Source: Actinostola sp. cb2023
Taxonomy: Eukaryota; Cnidaria; Anthozoa; Actiniaria; Actinostolidae
Length of the DNA stretch: 64,000 nucleotides
Assembly (NCBI GenBank): GCA_033675265.1
Contig: JAUJYZ010000682.1
Location: 124,001 to 188,000, forward strand
Direction: 5' to 3'
Numbering within the stretch: position 1 is the first letter of the stretch; each line of letters begins with the position of its first letter. A program made the translations under genes and the position numbers. A model generated the notes under the pieces. It did no database searches. It had not been told where the DNA came from and saw only the letters and a list, made by a program, of their open reading frames with translations. Positions 54,291-64,000 of this stretch are shown here, piece by piece.

Positions 54291-54621
54291 AGAAAACATT
54301 TATTTCGCTTGGGGGGATGCATGTCTGCATCTGTGGCGGTTAAGTCTGTCTGGCGACTTTCCCAAGCGTATTTTGCTAGCTGGTTAGCATGCTATAGTGA
54401 CGTCATTGGTACGTCATTGCGTTCGACCTGCCAATACCCTTGTCCGATCCAGCACGCGGAGTGCTGGGGAGATGAGTGAGGCTTTAAAAGGTCATGTTGT
54501 TGTTACGTTTGCACTAAGGGAGTCGTCACGCCAGGCTTGCCACGCCATCAGTTGGGCTCATTCCCCCAATTATATGCCACAAATATGTGTACTGTTTTTG
54601 ATGCGTAATAATGGGTGGTTG

Positions 54622-56323
54622 TTAAATACTACGAGAAGTGACATTAACAGTCTGGTAACTTGCAGTTAGACCAAGGAAAGTTTGATTCGAATCATAGTGA
54701 TATTGAAAACTAGAAAACAGTGTTATTCCTTTAAGAGTATGAGCAGAAGGTGGTTCATTTTCTCGGTTAATTTGTATCCCATACACATGTGTTCCCTTGA
54801 GTCTCCTAAATGTTCCATTCTCAATATCTTTACCACAAGTGATGTCATGGCCCTCTTTCATGTATCTTTTTAGAGAGAATTTTAGAGTTGCATAATGACC
54901 ATCTAGTTTTGTTTTACCTTTTTGTGGCTCAAAGTTTCTAAAGTTGTGGAGAGTTATACCTGTCACTGAAAGTTTAGGTAACCAAATAACAAGGGTAGTA
55001 TTTTTATAGTGGGGTCCATTGTCAGTCCATAGGTTAGCAGAGCTAATTTCAGGATGAAGAGAATGAAAATTTTGGAATGATTCTTCAAGGCAGCAAGCTG
55101 AGAAAAACCAGTTCTGCTTGTCATCTTGTTCGCTGTAAATATCATGGAATTCAAAAAATAGTCTGTTCTCTAAATCTTTGTAAATAAACATTGTTCCATG
55201 TAGAGAGACGCCTTTCTTTGCAAACCAGTCTTTTTGTGGTTCAAACATTTTCATGAAAAGCAGTTTCATCATATAGTCTGCGACAGCAACACATTTATCA
55301 GGTTGTAAAGTATTAATGTCTTCATGAAATTTCTCTCGTTGATATTTTCCCCTCACTATATGTGCAATGTATGCTTTCATTTTTTGATCAATTTGTAATA
55401 GCTTACTATGATATTGTTTCTGACTTTCTTCGTCTAATGTCATAATGACTTCTTCAATTTCTTGAATCAATAAAAATCTGTCAGTGCAAGAGTTGCAACT
55501 TAGGGTATGGTCACAAGTACTACCACACTGAGGATTGTTTGAAAGAAGAAATTCCATGCAATGTGTGGCACATTCATTGTGCAGTTTTAGATTACTCTGA
55601 TATTCAGAAATAAGGTAACCTTTCAGAGCTCTAACTCTGTTTCGAAGTAAGTTTGTTGGATCGTTTTTTCCCACTGAGTGTAAGTTGCATTGATAATCCC
55701 ACCATTAGTTCATCTAAATCCTTGAAATTTAATGCACCTAATTCTGCACAAATGTTACAGAGTCCAGCTTGTTGTGCCATAAACTTGAAATTTCCACTTT
55801 TAATACCTTCATAGAACATTGAAAAACTTATAGACCTTTTACCTTGACTGTCACATTCTGCTTTGTACTTTTGGTAAAGGTTTGTGTAATTTTTCTTCAG
55901 CCATAAAACTGGTTGCTGTCCCCCACCAAGTAGATCACTTATCCATGTTTTGCTCTTTCCCTCGCAGGATTGTGTCTTGTATGACGAGTATTCTACAGAA
56001 TCTGGATGGTGTATGAAGTCTAAAACAAATGCTATAGTGTCTGAAGGGAGTCTGTGGTGATAAACTCTTGGAGCTCTACCTTTGGATGGAGCACCTGGAC
56101 CAAACATTTTTGCATGGAGACGGGACTTTGAAATTTCATAATCTGTACATGATTGTTCTTCTCCTTTGGAATCTGTGTACTTGAATTTTGATTTAAGCTC
56201 TTTATTAGAAAGCTCTGAAGAAACTGAACTTAAAATCTCAATACGGTTTTTACTTCCTGGCTTTTCTCTGGAATAGGATAGTGCCAAACCACTGATTATG
56301 TTCTCACAAAGACGAGATTTATC
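54622..56323 (-). pseudogene. transposase-like gene of the 11-kb element, exon 2
   Basis: The minus strand starts at an acceptor (TTATAG, exon from 56323) with DKSRLCENIISGLALSYSRE. It continues through DYEISKSRLHAKMFGPGAPS, IAFVLDFIHHPDSVEYSS and NFKFMAQQAGLCNICAELGA. A frameshift in an A run near 55668 is followed by HNECATHCMEFLLSNNPQC, ANLWTDNGPHYKNTTLVIWL and KGKTKLDGHYATLKFSLKRY, ending at 54622. The Asp residues in WTDNG and in KLDGHYA could be catalytic. It resembles, in layout, the N-terminal exons of the 18389-24378 element (helix, HA--GPG, DFI-P). Confidence 0.65.
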
Positions 56324-56647
56324 CTATAATTTAAGTAAATATATTGTTATATATTATTGATGGATTAAGCAACAAAAAAACATAAATCATACTGAAGTTC
56401 TTCTCCTTAACAGCCAGTTTTAGTTTTGTAACTAGACGAAACTCAGCTGCAAAGGAAACTAACTGAAGGTGTTCTTTGTTTGGTTTGTGTATATAGTAGT
56501 CATTACAGTGAGTACTGTTTTATGGGATTGATGTATGTGTATGGATTATTAGTATGTAGATAGTCATACATTGTATTGTTTTGAGTTCAATTTGGAATTA
56601 ATTTGCATGATTATGATTATTAAAGATTATCAAAATTGCATGGGCTC

Positions 56648-57378
56648 CATCACAACTCATCCCACATTTGAAAGAGGTATTGTACGTGTAGGTATCAGTA
56701 GGAATCTAGTAATATTACTCTACAATTTAATATATGAAGGTCAGTGATGTGATACTAAAACTGAGGCATACAGGCCTGTGTTTCGGGTAGTCAGTTATAG
56801 AACTGATTAATGAAACATGAGTGTTATAACTAAAAGCGATAGAACACTCATGTTTTATTAATCAGTTATATAACTAAAACCTGGCAGGTCTGTATGTGGG
56901 TATAAAGGTCCATGCACCTGACCAAATGGACACCTCCCATTGGCCTAATGGCTCATGAATTATTAATGAGTTTTAGAATTACTGCACTGACCTACACATA
57001 GGAAATTTTGGAATAATATTACTACAATGCGCATCAAAATTAGTTGAAACACTATACAGTTATCAGCAAAAAAAACACTATCACCACTATGGATGGTGAG
57101 ATTACCCACCTGTACACTCTCTCCTCCCCTCCCCCCACCGCACAATGTTGATCATCAGTTGCGCTCTTTCATGGGCAATGATGTATCTTCAACATTGGAG
57201 AGGGGAGGGGAGGGGGAGGGGTTATGGATGCGTATAGTTCATATTTTAAACACAAAATGCAATCCTACACCGATAGCTAGGTTCCAAAATGGGTAATGTT
57301 TCAACAATTTTGACGCTCATTGTAGGTTCCTACTGATACCTACAATACCTCTTTCAAATGTGGGATGAGTTGTGGTGT
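56648..57378. repeat. nested foldback repeats in the transposase intron
   Basis: CATCACAACTCATCCCACAT near 56648 is mirrored near 57378, and CAAAATTAGTTGAAACA (57033) by a segment near 57310. A second foldback (about 56767-56898, CATGAGTGTTATAAC / CACTCATGTTTTATT) is inserted in the left arm. The intron has no other content that I can identify. Confidence 0.7.
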
Positions 57379-57825
57379 TCAGTGTGCATGATCGCAATGT
57401 CACAGACATCTCTTACCTAAAAATTTGCAATTTTCAACTTTTTCAATTGGAAATTATTAATATCAGTGTAAATGAATGTTGGGTTTTAGAAGTCATTTAT
57501 AAAAAGGCCATGTTGTGTCGGGTATATAGAGATATATCCACCGATACAACACTCTTGTTTTACAAAAAACACTTCAACTGCACTGCTCTTAGCCAATCAA
57601 AATTGTGATTATTTCATGAATATTACATGTATTACACATGTAATACATGTAGTGAGAGGAGTGTTGGGTGTACAGAATATAGAATGTAGTAAGAAGTGAG
57701 TGTGAGAGTTGTGTCCTCAATTAGCAGTAATGCTAGATCGATTGACAAATTAAAAAAGTATAATTAAATATTTTTATTTTATGTAACAAAAGTAATGTAA
57801 TGGCAATAAAATAATGTTTCCTGAC

Positions 57826-58365
57826 CTGGTCACATCTGTTTGTAAAATGTTTGCTTGCTGCACCATCAAGAAGTTCTGAAGTACTGGGTGCCAGGTTGAA
57901 AATAGAATGCACAGTTTCACTCATTAACTGATCAACTTGTTGTTTAATTCTTGCCTTAGTTCTTTTTGATGCATTTTCAAAACTCACTCGAGGACGCCCC
58001 TTCTGATTTCTGCAGTCTTCCTTCTGTATAATTGTTGTTTCTTCACTGTAAGCTTGGACATCCAAAATGTGCTTTTCGATTTTTTTGTAGCACGGTTTGC
58101 AGCATTTGGCATTGGGTGCAGTGAACCCAAAGGTGGTATAAACAACATCTTTTTGTGTATAATTTAGCTGACAAAGCTTCTGGGGAGTTGAGACTAAGAG
58201 GGCCTTCCTGACAGGAGTCTGGCAATCTTGGACGCAGCATTTTTTCCTTAACGATTCTGTTCTGCATTTCATACATATTCGTTGATTGTTGTGATGTGGG
58301 CGACTGTTTTCCACTGAAACTTTACTACGACATAGACTACATAATAATTCCTTCTCTTTGAACAT
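57826..58365 (-). CDS. transposase-like gene of the 11-kb element, exon 1
   Basis: 180 codons from ATG at 58365 to a CAG/GTCAGG donor at 57826, phase 0, matching exon 2. It is Cys/His-rich: CSLCRSKVS with later CMKC, then KKCCVQDCQT and KCCKPCYKKIEKH, which suggests two or three zinc-binding units. A basic linker (KEDCRNQKGRPRVSFENASK, an AT-hook-like KGRPR) and a helical tail follow. It is probably the DNA-end-binding N terminus. This exon has no stop or frameshift. Confidence 0.65.
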
Positions 58366-58981
58366 TTTACCACAAGACTTGAAGCAATATTGATAAGTAT
58401 TATAAACGATATTAGAGAATTAAAAGCGTACGAGGGGCAAGGCTTCAAAGGATATTTGTTACACTGTCAGAGCTCTTTAAAAAAAGCCACTTAGCAGCTG
58501 TGGCGGGAAAACTAGACGCGGCCGTGCATGTACTTTCGCGCGCTTTTTGTGTGTGAACTATATAAAAATCTAAAAAGCTAATAATACCTTCTTAGATAAA
58601 TGTAAGACACAAAACTCCTGGAAATATCGATTTATTGCAATTTAGTTGTACAAATTACCTTTTGTCTTTACACAAAACGCTTAATCACAGCTCGTTGTGT
58701 AGTGCAAATCATTTAGATCTCCCTTCGTTTTCCATACACCATCAAATTCCAAAATTCAAACCTTAAACTCAAGATTGAGTTATAAGGGATGTAATTGCGG
58801 TGGCTAATACTAAACCGGCAAAGTTGTACACAAGCAAACAGGCCTAACATCACTCTAAGCCGATTTCAAGATGGCGGACAAAGGAATTCCTGCTTATCGT
58901 GCTGGAACTATGCGCGAAAGTGCTTATGGGATTTTTGGCCGCTGACCACGAATATTACTCGAATTTGAAATAAAACTCGTC
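58366..58981. other. 5' flank of transposase-like gene and right end of element
   Basis: This contains the probable promoter region of the minus-strand gene and the right terminal repeat (about 58870-58981). Open frames are negligible. Confidence 0.45.
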
Positions 58982-58985
58982 TTAA

Positions 58986-59260
58986 CAATTCATGCAAGAG
59001 GGGTAAAAATATCCCATTACACCTAGATGTTCACCACAGTAACAATTACATTAAGCAAGCTATTAATAATCTCGTCCCAATTGTTTCTGAAAATGCCATA
59101 TCAAGAATCAGCTGCAACAAGAAGCATAATAGATAAGACATGAGATGATACAGAGAGATGAAAGGTCAGGCCGACACACTTTACGCTCAGAGGAAAGAGA
59201 TTTGGAAGAGCTTTTAAAGAGAGCACAGATGTATTTACAAAACATTCACATGGATAAATA
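58986..59260 (+). pseudogene. DUF6589-like gene, continuation after the insertion
   Basis: The frame NNSCKRGKNIPLHLDVHHSN then NYIKQAINNLVPIVSENAIS continues the FTWNRSV segment that ends at 47956 without loss of a codon. After a frameshift near 59120 a further part gives SGRHTLRSEERDLEELLKRA. This join is the main proof that the 11-kb block is a clean TTAA insertion. Confidence 0.7.
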
Positions 59261-59442
59261 AACACAAGAAGAATATTCTACTAGGTATCCGGGCATGCTA
59301 CATGCATTGATGCTTGTATTGCTATCATAAAAGACCAAATGTGGAAAGTAAAATGGATCATGCAACATATTATTCACTAACTTATGAAATGACTACACAT
59401 TATTGGAGGTTTCCATGCATATATTTATTTTAAAAAACGGGC

Positions 59443-59650
59443 AAAGGACCAAGAGATGGCCTTCCTGAAACTCATAAGTAAAGAAACTGTGACTTATTTC
59501 AACCCTAAATACGACACCAGAGTAATTGTAGATGCAAGCCCCATTGGTCTAGGCGTGATACTAATCCAGAAATAACCAGATGGTGAGTACAGACCTGTAG
59601 CATATGCAAGTAAAGCATTAACTGAAGTAGAGAGACGATAGAGAGAAGAT
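59443..59650 (+). pseudogene. Ty3/gypsy RT-RNase H fragment
   Basis: AKDQEMAFLKLISKETVTYF then VIVDASPIGLGVILIQ, a TAA, and DGEYRPVAYASKALTEVERR. This is the gypsy RNase H start with the catalytic Asp in VDAS. A GAGAGA simple repeat follows at 59640-59670. The integrase at the window end could belong to the same family but is 4 kb away. Confidence 0.75.
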
Positions 59651-59669
59651 AGAGAGAAGTAGAGAGAGG

Positions 59670-60300
59670 ATGTATTTATAGTTGTATTTAAGTATTATAA
59701 TATTATCTATCATCTCCAAAAAACAGAATCTAAAAATATTATTTTCCTAAAAAGTTAGAATCAAAAAACGAATTTTGAATTTCATTTGAAGCGAAAAGCT
59801 GTTGACAAGCGAGTGCTCACACACCTACATCACAGTGTGGTAATTAGTCACACAACAGACTTCCCGCAAATATTTCATAATTGTTTACATGAAATTACGT
59901 ATGTTTGAATACTGTACCAATATGTACTGGCAATGTATGTAATTTCCCGCAAGCATGAAATGATTAGGCAACAAGTACTGCATGTCGTGTGACAGGAAAA
60001 CAGATACTCTGGTCACTTTCTGGTCACTATCTGTCAGTGAGTAATTAGATCCCATTGTCATGGTATGGACTAATCTACTTATGTAAACATAGGCACATTA
60101 ACCTTCTTTCGGCTTAATGTGAACGCAAATTTTCTGATCAGAAATATCAGTTCCTGTTAACTTCACGGAGAAATACAAACGTATTATGAAGTGTTGTGCC
60201 TCTGAAACGTTAGAAATTTAAAGAAGTCAAGTAATCTTCGCGAGCACATGGTCATGTTGATGCCGATGGTTCACAGCACGGCTTACTTCAATCAGTCAAA
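59670..60300. other. no feature recognised
   Basis: AT-rich sequence with only short frames, between a gypsy scrap and a foldback repeat. Confidence 0.5.
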
Positions 60301-60304
60301 AACC

Positions 60305-60599
60305 TCTTACTGCGATTCTCAGTATTATGCGAACTCAGATATTTAAACAGTTGGCATGTAATTTGGTTTTTCGCTTCTGTCAATCAACATAAAAAAATCA
60401 GAAAACATAAAAAATAAAAGTCAGAAGACCCACCAAATGGAAACCAAATATGACTGATTTTGAGCTAAATTATGGATCATTTGGTCGAAGAATGTATTTA
60501 GTTTTGAATTCATTTGAGTTTTGAATTTGATTAATTGACAAGTTCCAGCTGACTGTTTGAATGTCTGAGTTCGCATAAATACTGAGTACCTCAGTAAGA
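60305..60599. mobile_element. foldback MITE
   Basis: TCTTACTGCGATTCTCAGTA and CGAACTCAGATATTTAAACA on the left are mirrored by GTTTGAATGTCTGAGTTCG and ACTGAGTACCTCAGTAAG on the right. The arms cover about 60 bases with mismatches. Confidence 0.65.
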
Positions 60600-61722
60600 A
60601 GGTCACTGAATTTAAAAACAAAGTAATTTTGAGTCAGTTTCGCTCAACTTTATATTGACAGTGAAACATGTGTAAATAATAAGCTTACTTGACTCAGTGA
60701 TACCATTAATAAATTAAACATCAAAACTTGAATGAAGCGTGTTTTTATTAATATATTTCAAATCAGACAATATTCACAATCCATTTTTAAGTCATTCTAG
60801 GTAACAGAAAAGACACAACAAACACACTTACTTTCACCAATCTTATTTGTATTTGATTCACTCGTGAATCATGCAGTTTCAGCGAATTTGTTTTTCAATA
60901 ACCTTGTCTTCAAACTCCACAACGATAATTACAAGATACCACTAAACCACATCCAAGAATAAAATTGAATTCACTTTCTGACGAAATAGTTTAGACGAAA
61001 ATATGTCTTTGAAAATCTTCGGATAATTTGCATCCACACACTACAACAGCTTCTCAGTCGGTCACTTCGTGTTCGAGTTCTTCGAACCACTTGCTTTGGA
61101 TGCCTTTAGAAGCACAATCGTCACCACTATCACTTTCAAGTGATTCAGATGTACCAAATGACTCAATACTGCCTCTCACTAGACGATTCGTAGTTTAGTT
61201 CACTTGAAGAATACTCTGTCGCCATCGGCATAAAAAATGTCATACCGGAAACGTTCTCTGATTGGTCAAAATTCGTGGGAAAACTGTTCTAAAAATAACC
61301 ACACTTGTGAAAACGCTGTGACACTACCCAATATTGTATGGACGCTCCTACTTATGGGCTCCTGATGGATTCTGCGCAACTTGAATGCATACCGGTCGGT
61401 ACGGGTACCCTGATACCATAAGTGAAACGGGAACTCAGAGAAACGAGAGGAAAGTTGCAGAAGAATAAGCATATTTCATCACTAAGTCAGCAACACCAGT
61501 AGCTATAAAAACTGAGAAAATTGACAAAGAATCAAGCGAAGAAATTGTTGCGGTTAGGAACACACTCAAGTCTGGAAATTGGGATAATTGCACCAAGCAT
61601 ACAGATTCGCTAAGAACGAACTCACAGAATATGGGAACATTCTCTTGAGAGGGACAAGAATTTCTATGCCCAACAGACTGAGAAAGTATGTACAGTACCG
61701 CCTAAAAATATTGCAACAGCCA
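60600..61722. other. no feature recognised
   Basis: Short frames on both strands (for example 61266-61472 minus) are without known family. No long repeat was noticed. Confidence 0.45.
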
Positions 61723-63178
61723 AGAACCGCAAATGCGTTTTTTTGCGTTTTGCGGTTTGAGGGCCGCAAAAAAGCGCAAAAAGAAACCGCAAAGCAAAAT
61801 GGCGCCCAAACTCATTAAAATTAGAAGTCTTTTTGCGCTTTCATTGTTCGTGTGCAAGTTGCGTGAATTGCGAATAAATTATCTTTGCGCTTTTAGTCGA
61901 TCTACAGTGCATGTAGACTTTCAATCATTTCAACAATAACAACCAAACAACTCCTCGTAATAATGCTCGGAAACTCATGCAATTCCCGGTATACGTAGGC
62001 TGAGGATAAAATATCCCAACATATAAAATAGATTTTGTAATGACTGTGAAAAACATATGCATGACTTGCCCTGACCGTGTAGGGATTTTTCAGGATTTGA
62101 GTCCATCCATTTAGTCGGCCAAAGTAACAAACTGTTACTAGTAGATTGGTCAGCGAATACTAAATCTAGAAACCTCAAACTTTTCATCTCTAAACACAAC
62201 GCCGTGATTAACGAAAACACAAATGCCGTGATTTACGATGTTGGAGAATTGTAGACAGTTTGATTGACACATGGTGTGTTGAACCTGTGAGAATGTACGG
62301 GAAGCTTGGGAACTTTATAAAAACTAGTCAGATAAACTCTGAAATGCGACAAAATGTATTTCAAAAAGAACTTTTACATTAGATACGGTTACTTTTGCTC
62401 ATTTGGTAAATCAAAACGACCAGAGATCAACTCATCAAACCATCAAACATAACCAAGCTCAAGGTGTGAAATGTTTGTTTACCATTACGAGAAGTGAGTT
62501 CTTGGGAATATATTAATCACATAAACGACTTGTTTGTAAAGTGCTTTGTAAGTTATCCATGTTAAAAGCGCTATATAAATAAAGTTATTAAGTTATTATT
62601 ATTATTGTTTGATCCTAAATCTTTTGCTCAAAAAGCCTTTATTACCAAATGAAAAACATTTATTTGGAATCTGGATGAATCTGAACATTTCTCAAACACT
62701 TTTTTCGGAGTTACTTGTTAGTTTGTTTTGGTGTTGTGTGACACCAGCCACGCATGCAACGTGAACCGGATCAAACTGGTCACGAACTTGAGAAAGTGAA
62801 GTTCAATATCTTCATACTCCTAACTTTAGTTCCTCACAAGGTATATTTAAGATGTCTTCAGACATGAATTCCAAGTATAAAGACCGATCAGAGCGGCTGA
62901 CAGTGAATAATTTTCATACACTTGTCATCAGACTGATCGTAATTTGTTCATCAAAGCAGATAAAACATCAAGTGCTTTCATCTTATCGAATAATTGACTG
63001 ATTTGTTGTGGGATTCCTTGCACATCTGAGCTTCAACTCGAATGAATATATCATCTTTGCGGGTGAATCAATTCATTTTGCGTATTATTGCGTTCTATTG
63101 TCTTATGCCGTGAAACGCAAATTGCGGTTTTTATGAATAATGACTGAGGCGCAACAGAAAACCGCAAATTGCGGTTCT
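61723..63178. mobile_element. possible non-autonomous element with AACCGCAA ends
   Basis: AGAACCGCAA at 61723 and TTGCGGTTCT at 63169-63178 are mirror ends. TTGCGGTTT/AAACCGCAA motifs recur inside both termini (61771, 61787, 63121, 63160). The centre has a LINE-like tail and no ORF. I could not define a target duplication, so this is tentative. Confidence 0.35.
62532..62607 (+). repeat. L2/CR1-like 3' tail with ATT microsatellite
   Basis: GTAAAGTGCTTTGTAAGTTA then AAAGCGCTATATAAATAAAG and an (ATT)n run is a 3' tail motif I know from many animal LINE and SINE repeats. A related TAAATAAAGTTTCTATTATT tail occurs near 23221. Confidence 0.5.
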
Positions 63179-63187
63179 CTTAAAGAA

Positions 63188-63568
63188 GTCTTTTTTATGT
63201 TTTTTATGCTCTGGCATGCGCACTATCAAAAAACTTGAGATAGTTTTTCTACGTGAAACTATCAGTATGCTTCTTTGCTGTTTTTATTTTTATTTTTGGG
63301 CCAATTTGATGCTAGGAGCACAACAATATTATTGTATCAAAATCACCTAGGATGTTGTTTCAGCTCGAAGTTTGGCTATGGTCAATCCCTTACTTTCTCA
63401 TGATTCTACAAGCTCATGTTGTGTCAAAATCACCTAAGATGTTTTTTATGCTCTGGCATGCGCACTATCAAAAAACTTGAGATAGTTTTTCTACATGAAA
63501 GCATCAGTACGCTTCTTTGCTGTTGGTTTTTGATTTTTGGGCCAATTTGATGCTAGGAGCACAACATG
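63188..63568. repeat. direct repeat of ~130 bp
   Basis: TTTTTTATGCTCTGGCATGC starts both copies (63198 and 63443), and GATGCTAGGAGCACAACA ends them (63309-63326 and 63549-63566). The copies differ at scattered sites. AAAATCACCTA(G/A)GATGTT also occurs twice between them, so the block may be a partial tandem duplication. Confidence 0.8.
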
Positions 63569-63647
63569 AGAAACTGTTATTACAAAATGGGGCTTCGTGA
63601 ACAAGACACCTTTTAAGAAATCAGACCTATATATATATATAATGTAG

Positions 63648-64000
63648 CTTTTTAAAAGCTATCAAGACTGCATAGAGGGAAAGAATTGGCGAGAACAACT
63701 CTCCACATGTCTGCTAGCATATCGTATCTGCTCCACATACTGTAACAGGAGTTAGTCCTGCAGAGATGCTTTATGGACGGAAGATACACACGAAATTACC
63801 AGAGATACAACCCGACAGTGTCAGGAATACTGATGAGGAAGTAAGAGATTGCAACGGCATGCAGACGATTAGAGGGAAGGAATATGCAGACAACAGGAGA
63901 CAGGCTACACAAAGTGACCTCAGCGTTGGAGATAAAGTTCTCATACAACAAACTCAACAAAACAAGTTATCTCCAAACTTCAACGAAGAACCTCACGTCA
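63648..64000 (+). pseudogene. Ty3/gypsy integrase, C-terminal part, cut by window end
   Basis: NWREQLSTCLLAYR (after an in-frame TAG) and, after a one-base shift near 63727, PHTVTGVSPAEMLYGRKIHT form the end of the integrase core. RNTDEEVRDCNG, KEYADNRRQATQSDLSVGDK and VLIQQTQQNKLSPNFNEEPH follow, the C-terminal domain of gypsy integrases. The last 90 codons have no stop, and the frame runs off the window, so the rest of the element is to be found to the right. Confidence 0.8.

Larger units (their letters stand above)
47961..58981. mobile_element. 11-kb TTAA-target transposon, with nested retroelement
   Basis: GACGAGTTTTATTTCAAATT at 47961 is mirrored at the right end (58981). The first 28 bases are identical and weaker matching continues inside. 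TTAA lies on both sides (47957-47960, 58982-58985), and the host frame passes from RSV to NNSCKRGKN when the element and one TTAA are skipped. It carries two minus-strand genes (transposase-like 54622-58365; zinc-finger/homeodomain-like 49339-50115) and was entered by a tyrosine-recombinase retrotransposon between them. TTAA and GA ends resemble the elements at 18389 and 24383. Confidence 0.9.

Overview
The window is eukaryotic DNA of an invertebrate, most likely a cnidarian and probably an anthozoan. It is AT-rich, has short GT-AG exons, and is filled with Penelope-like, DIRS/tyrosine-recombinase, pogo, ISL2EU and TTAA-target transposons. The protein families are ones I associate with corals, sea anemones and Hydra. 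The organism call is inference from remembered families; nothing in the window names it. I see no clearly intact single-copy host gene, rRNA or tRNA gene. The window is best read as a graveyard of nested transposable elements.

Layout. 1-5.1 kb: a TA-flanked MITE, a short hairpin element and two Penelope-like (PLE) remnants, each a GIY-YIG fragment between inverted terminal repeats. 5.3-8.9 kb: a LINE ORF1 remnant, a decayed HUH-Rep/SF3-helicase gene, a Pro-Val-Ala-Gln minisatellite and a ~140-bp tandem repeat. 9.0-12.7 kb: a DIRS-type retrotransposon (gag, RT, recombinase with an ALOG-like zinc ribbon). 12.7-13.6 kb: the N-terminal half of a PIF1 helicase, whose C-terminal part lies 30 kb away at 43.5-44.0 kb. 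13.6-31.5 kb: an ISL2EU-type element (THAP + DDE transposase on +, YqaJ nuclease on -). Its YqaJ gene is split by a Mutator-like insertion with a 9-bp target duplication and by two abutting TTAA-target elements of 6.0 and 6.5 kb. 31.8-39.0 kb: a spliced + strand gene (four exons in phase), then a broken gene ending in a PHD finger; both appear to be an unnamed multicopy family. 39.7-43.5 kb: a pogo/Tigger element with a nearly complete transposase and a divergent HIRAN-like gene. 44.8-47.0 kb: LINE, PLE (with a hammerhead ribozyme motif) and gypsy scraps. 47.2-59.3 kb: a DUF6589-like pseudogene opened by an 11-kb TTAA element. That element carries a transposase-like gene and a zinc-finger/homeodomain-like gene and is itself invaded by a tyrosine-recombinase retrotransposon. 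59.4-64.0 kb: gypsy fragments and foldback repeats.

How the parts fit. Flanking target duplications and reading frames that resume on the far side of insertions give a relative order of events: ISL2EU, then the TTAA element at 24.4-30.9 kb, then the TTAA element at 18.4-24.4 kb at its edge, then a TA MITE inside one arm of the latter. The other arm keeps the empty site. Most coding regions carry single-base frameshifts (often in homopolymers) and stop codons, as expected for ageing copies. Several relics (element 24383-30887, the intron at 32754-34716, element 18389-24378) are giant inverted repeats.
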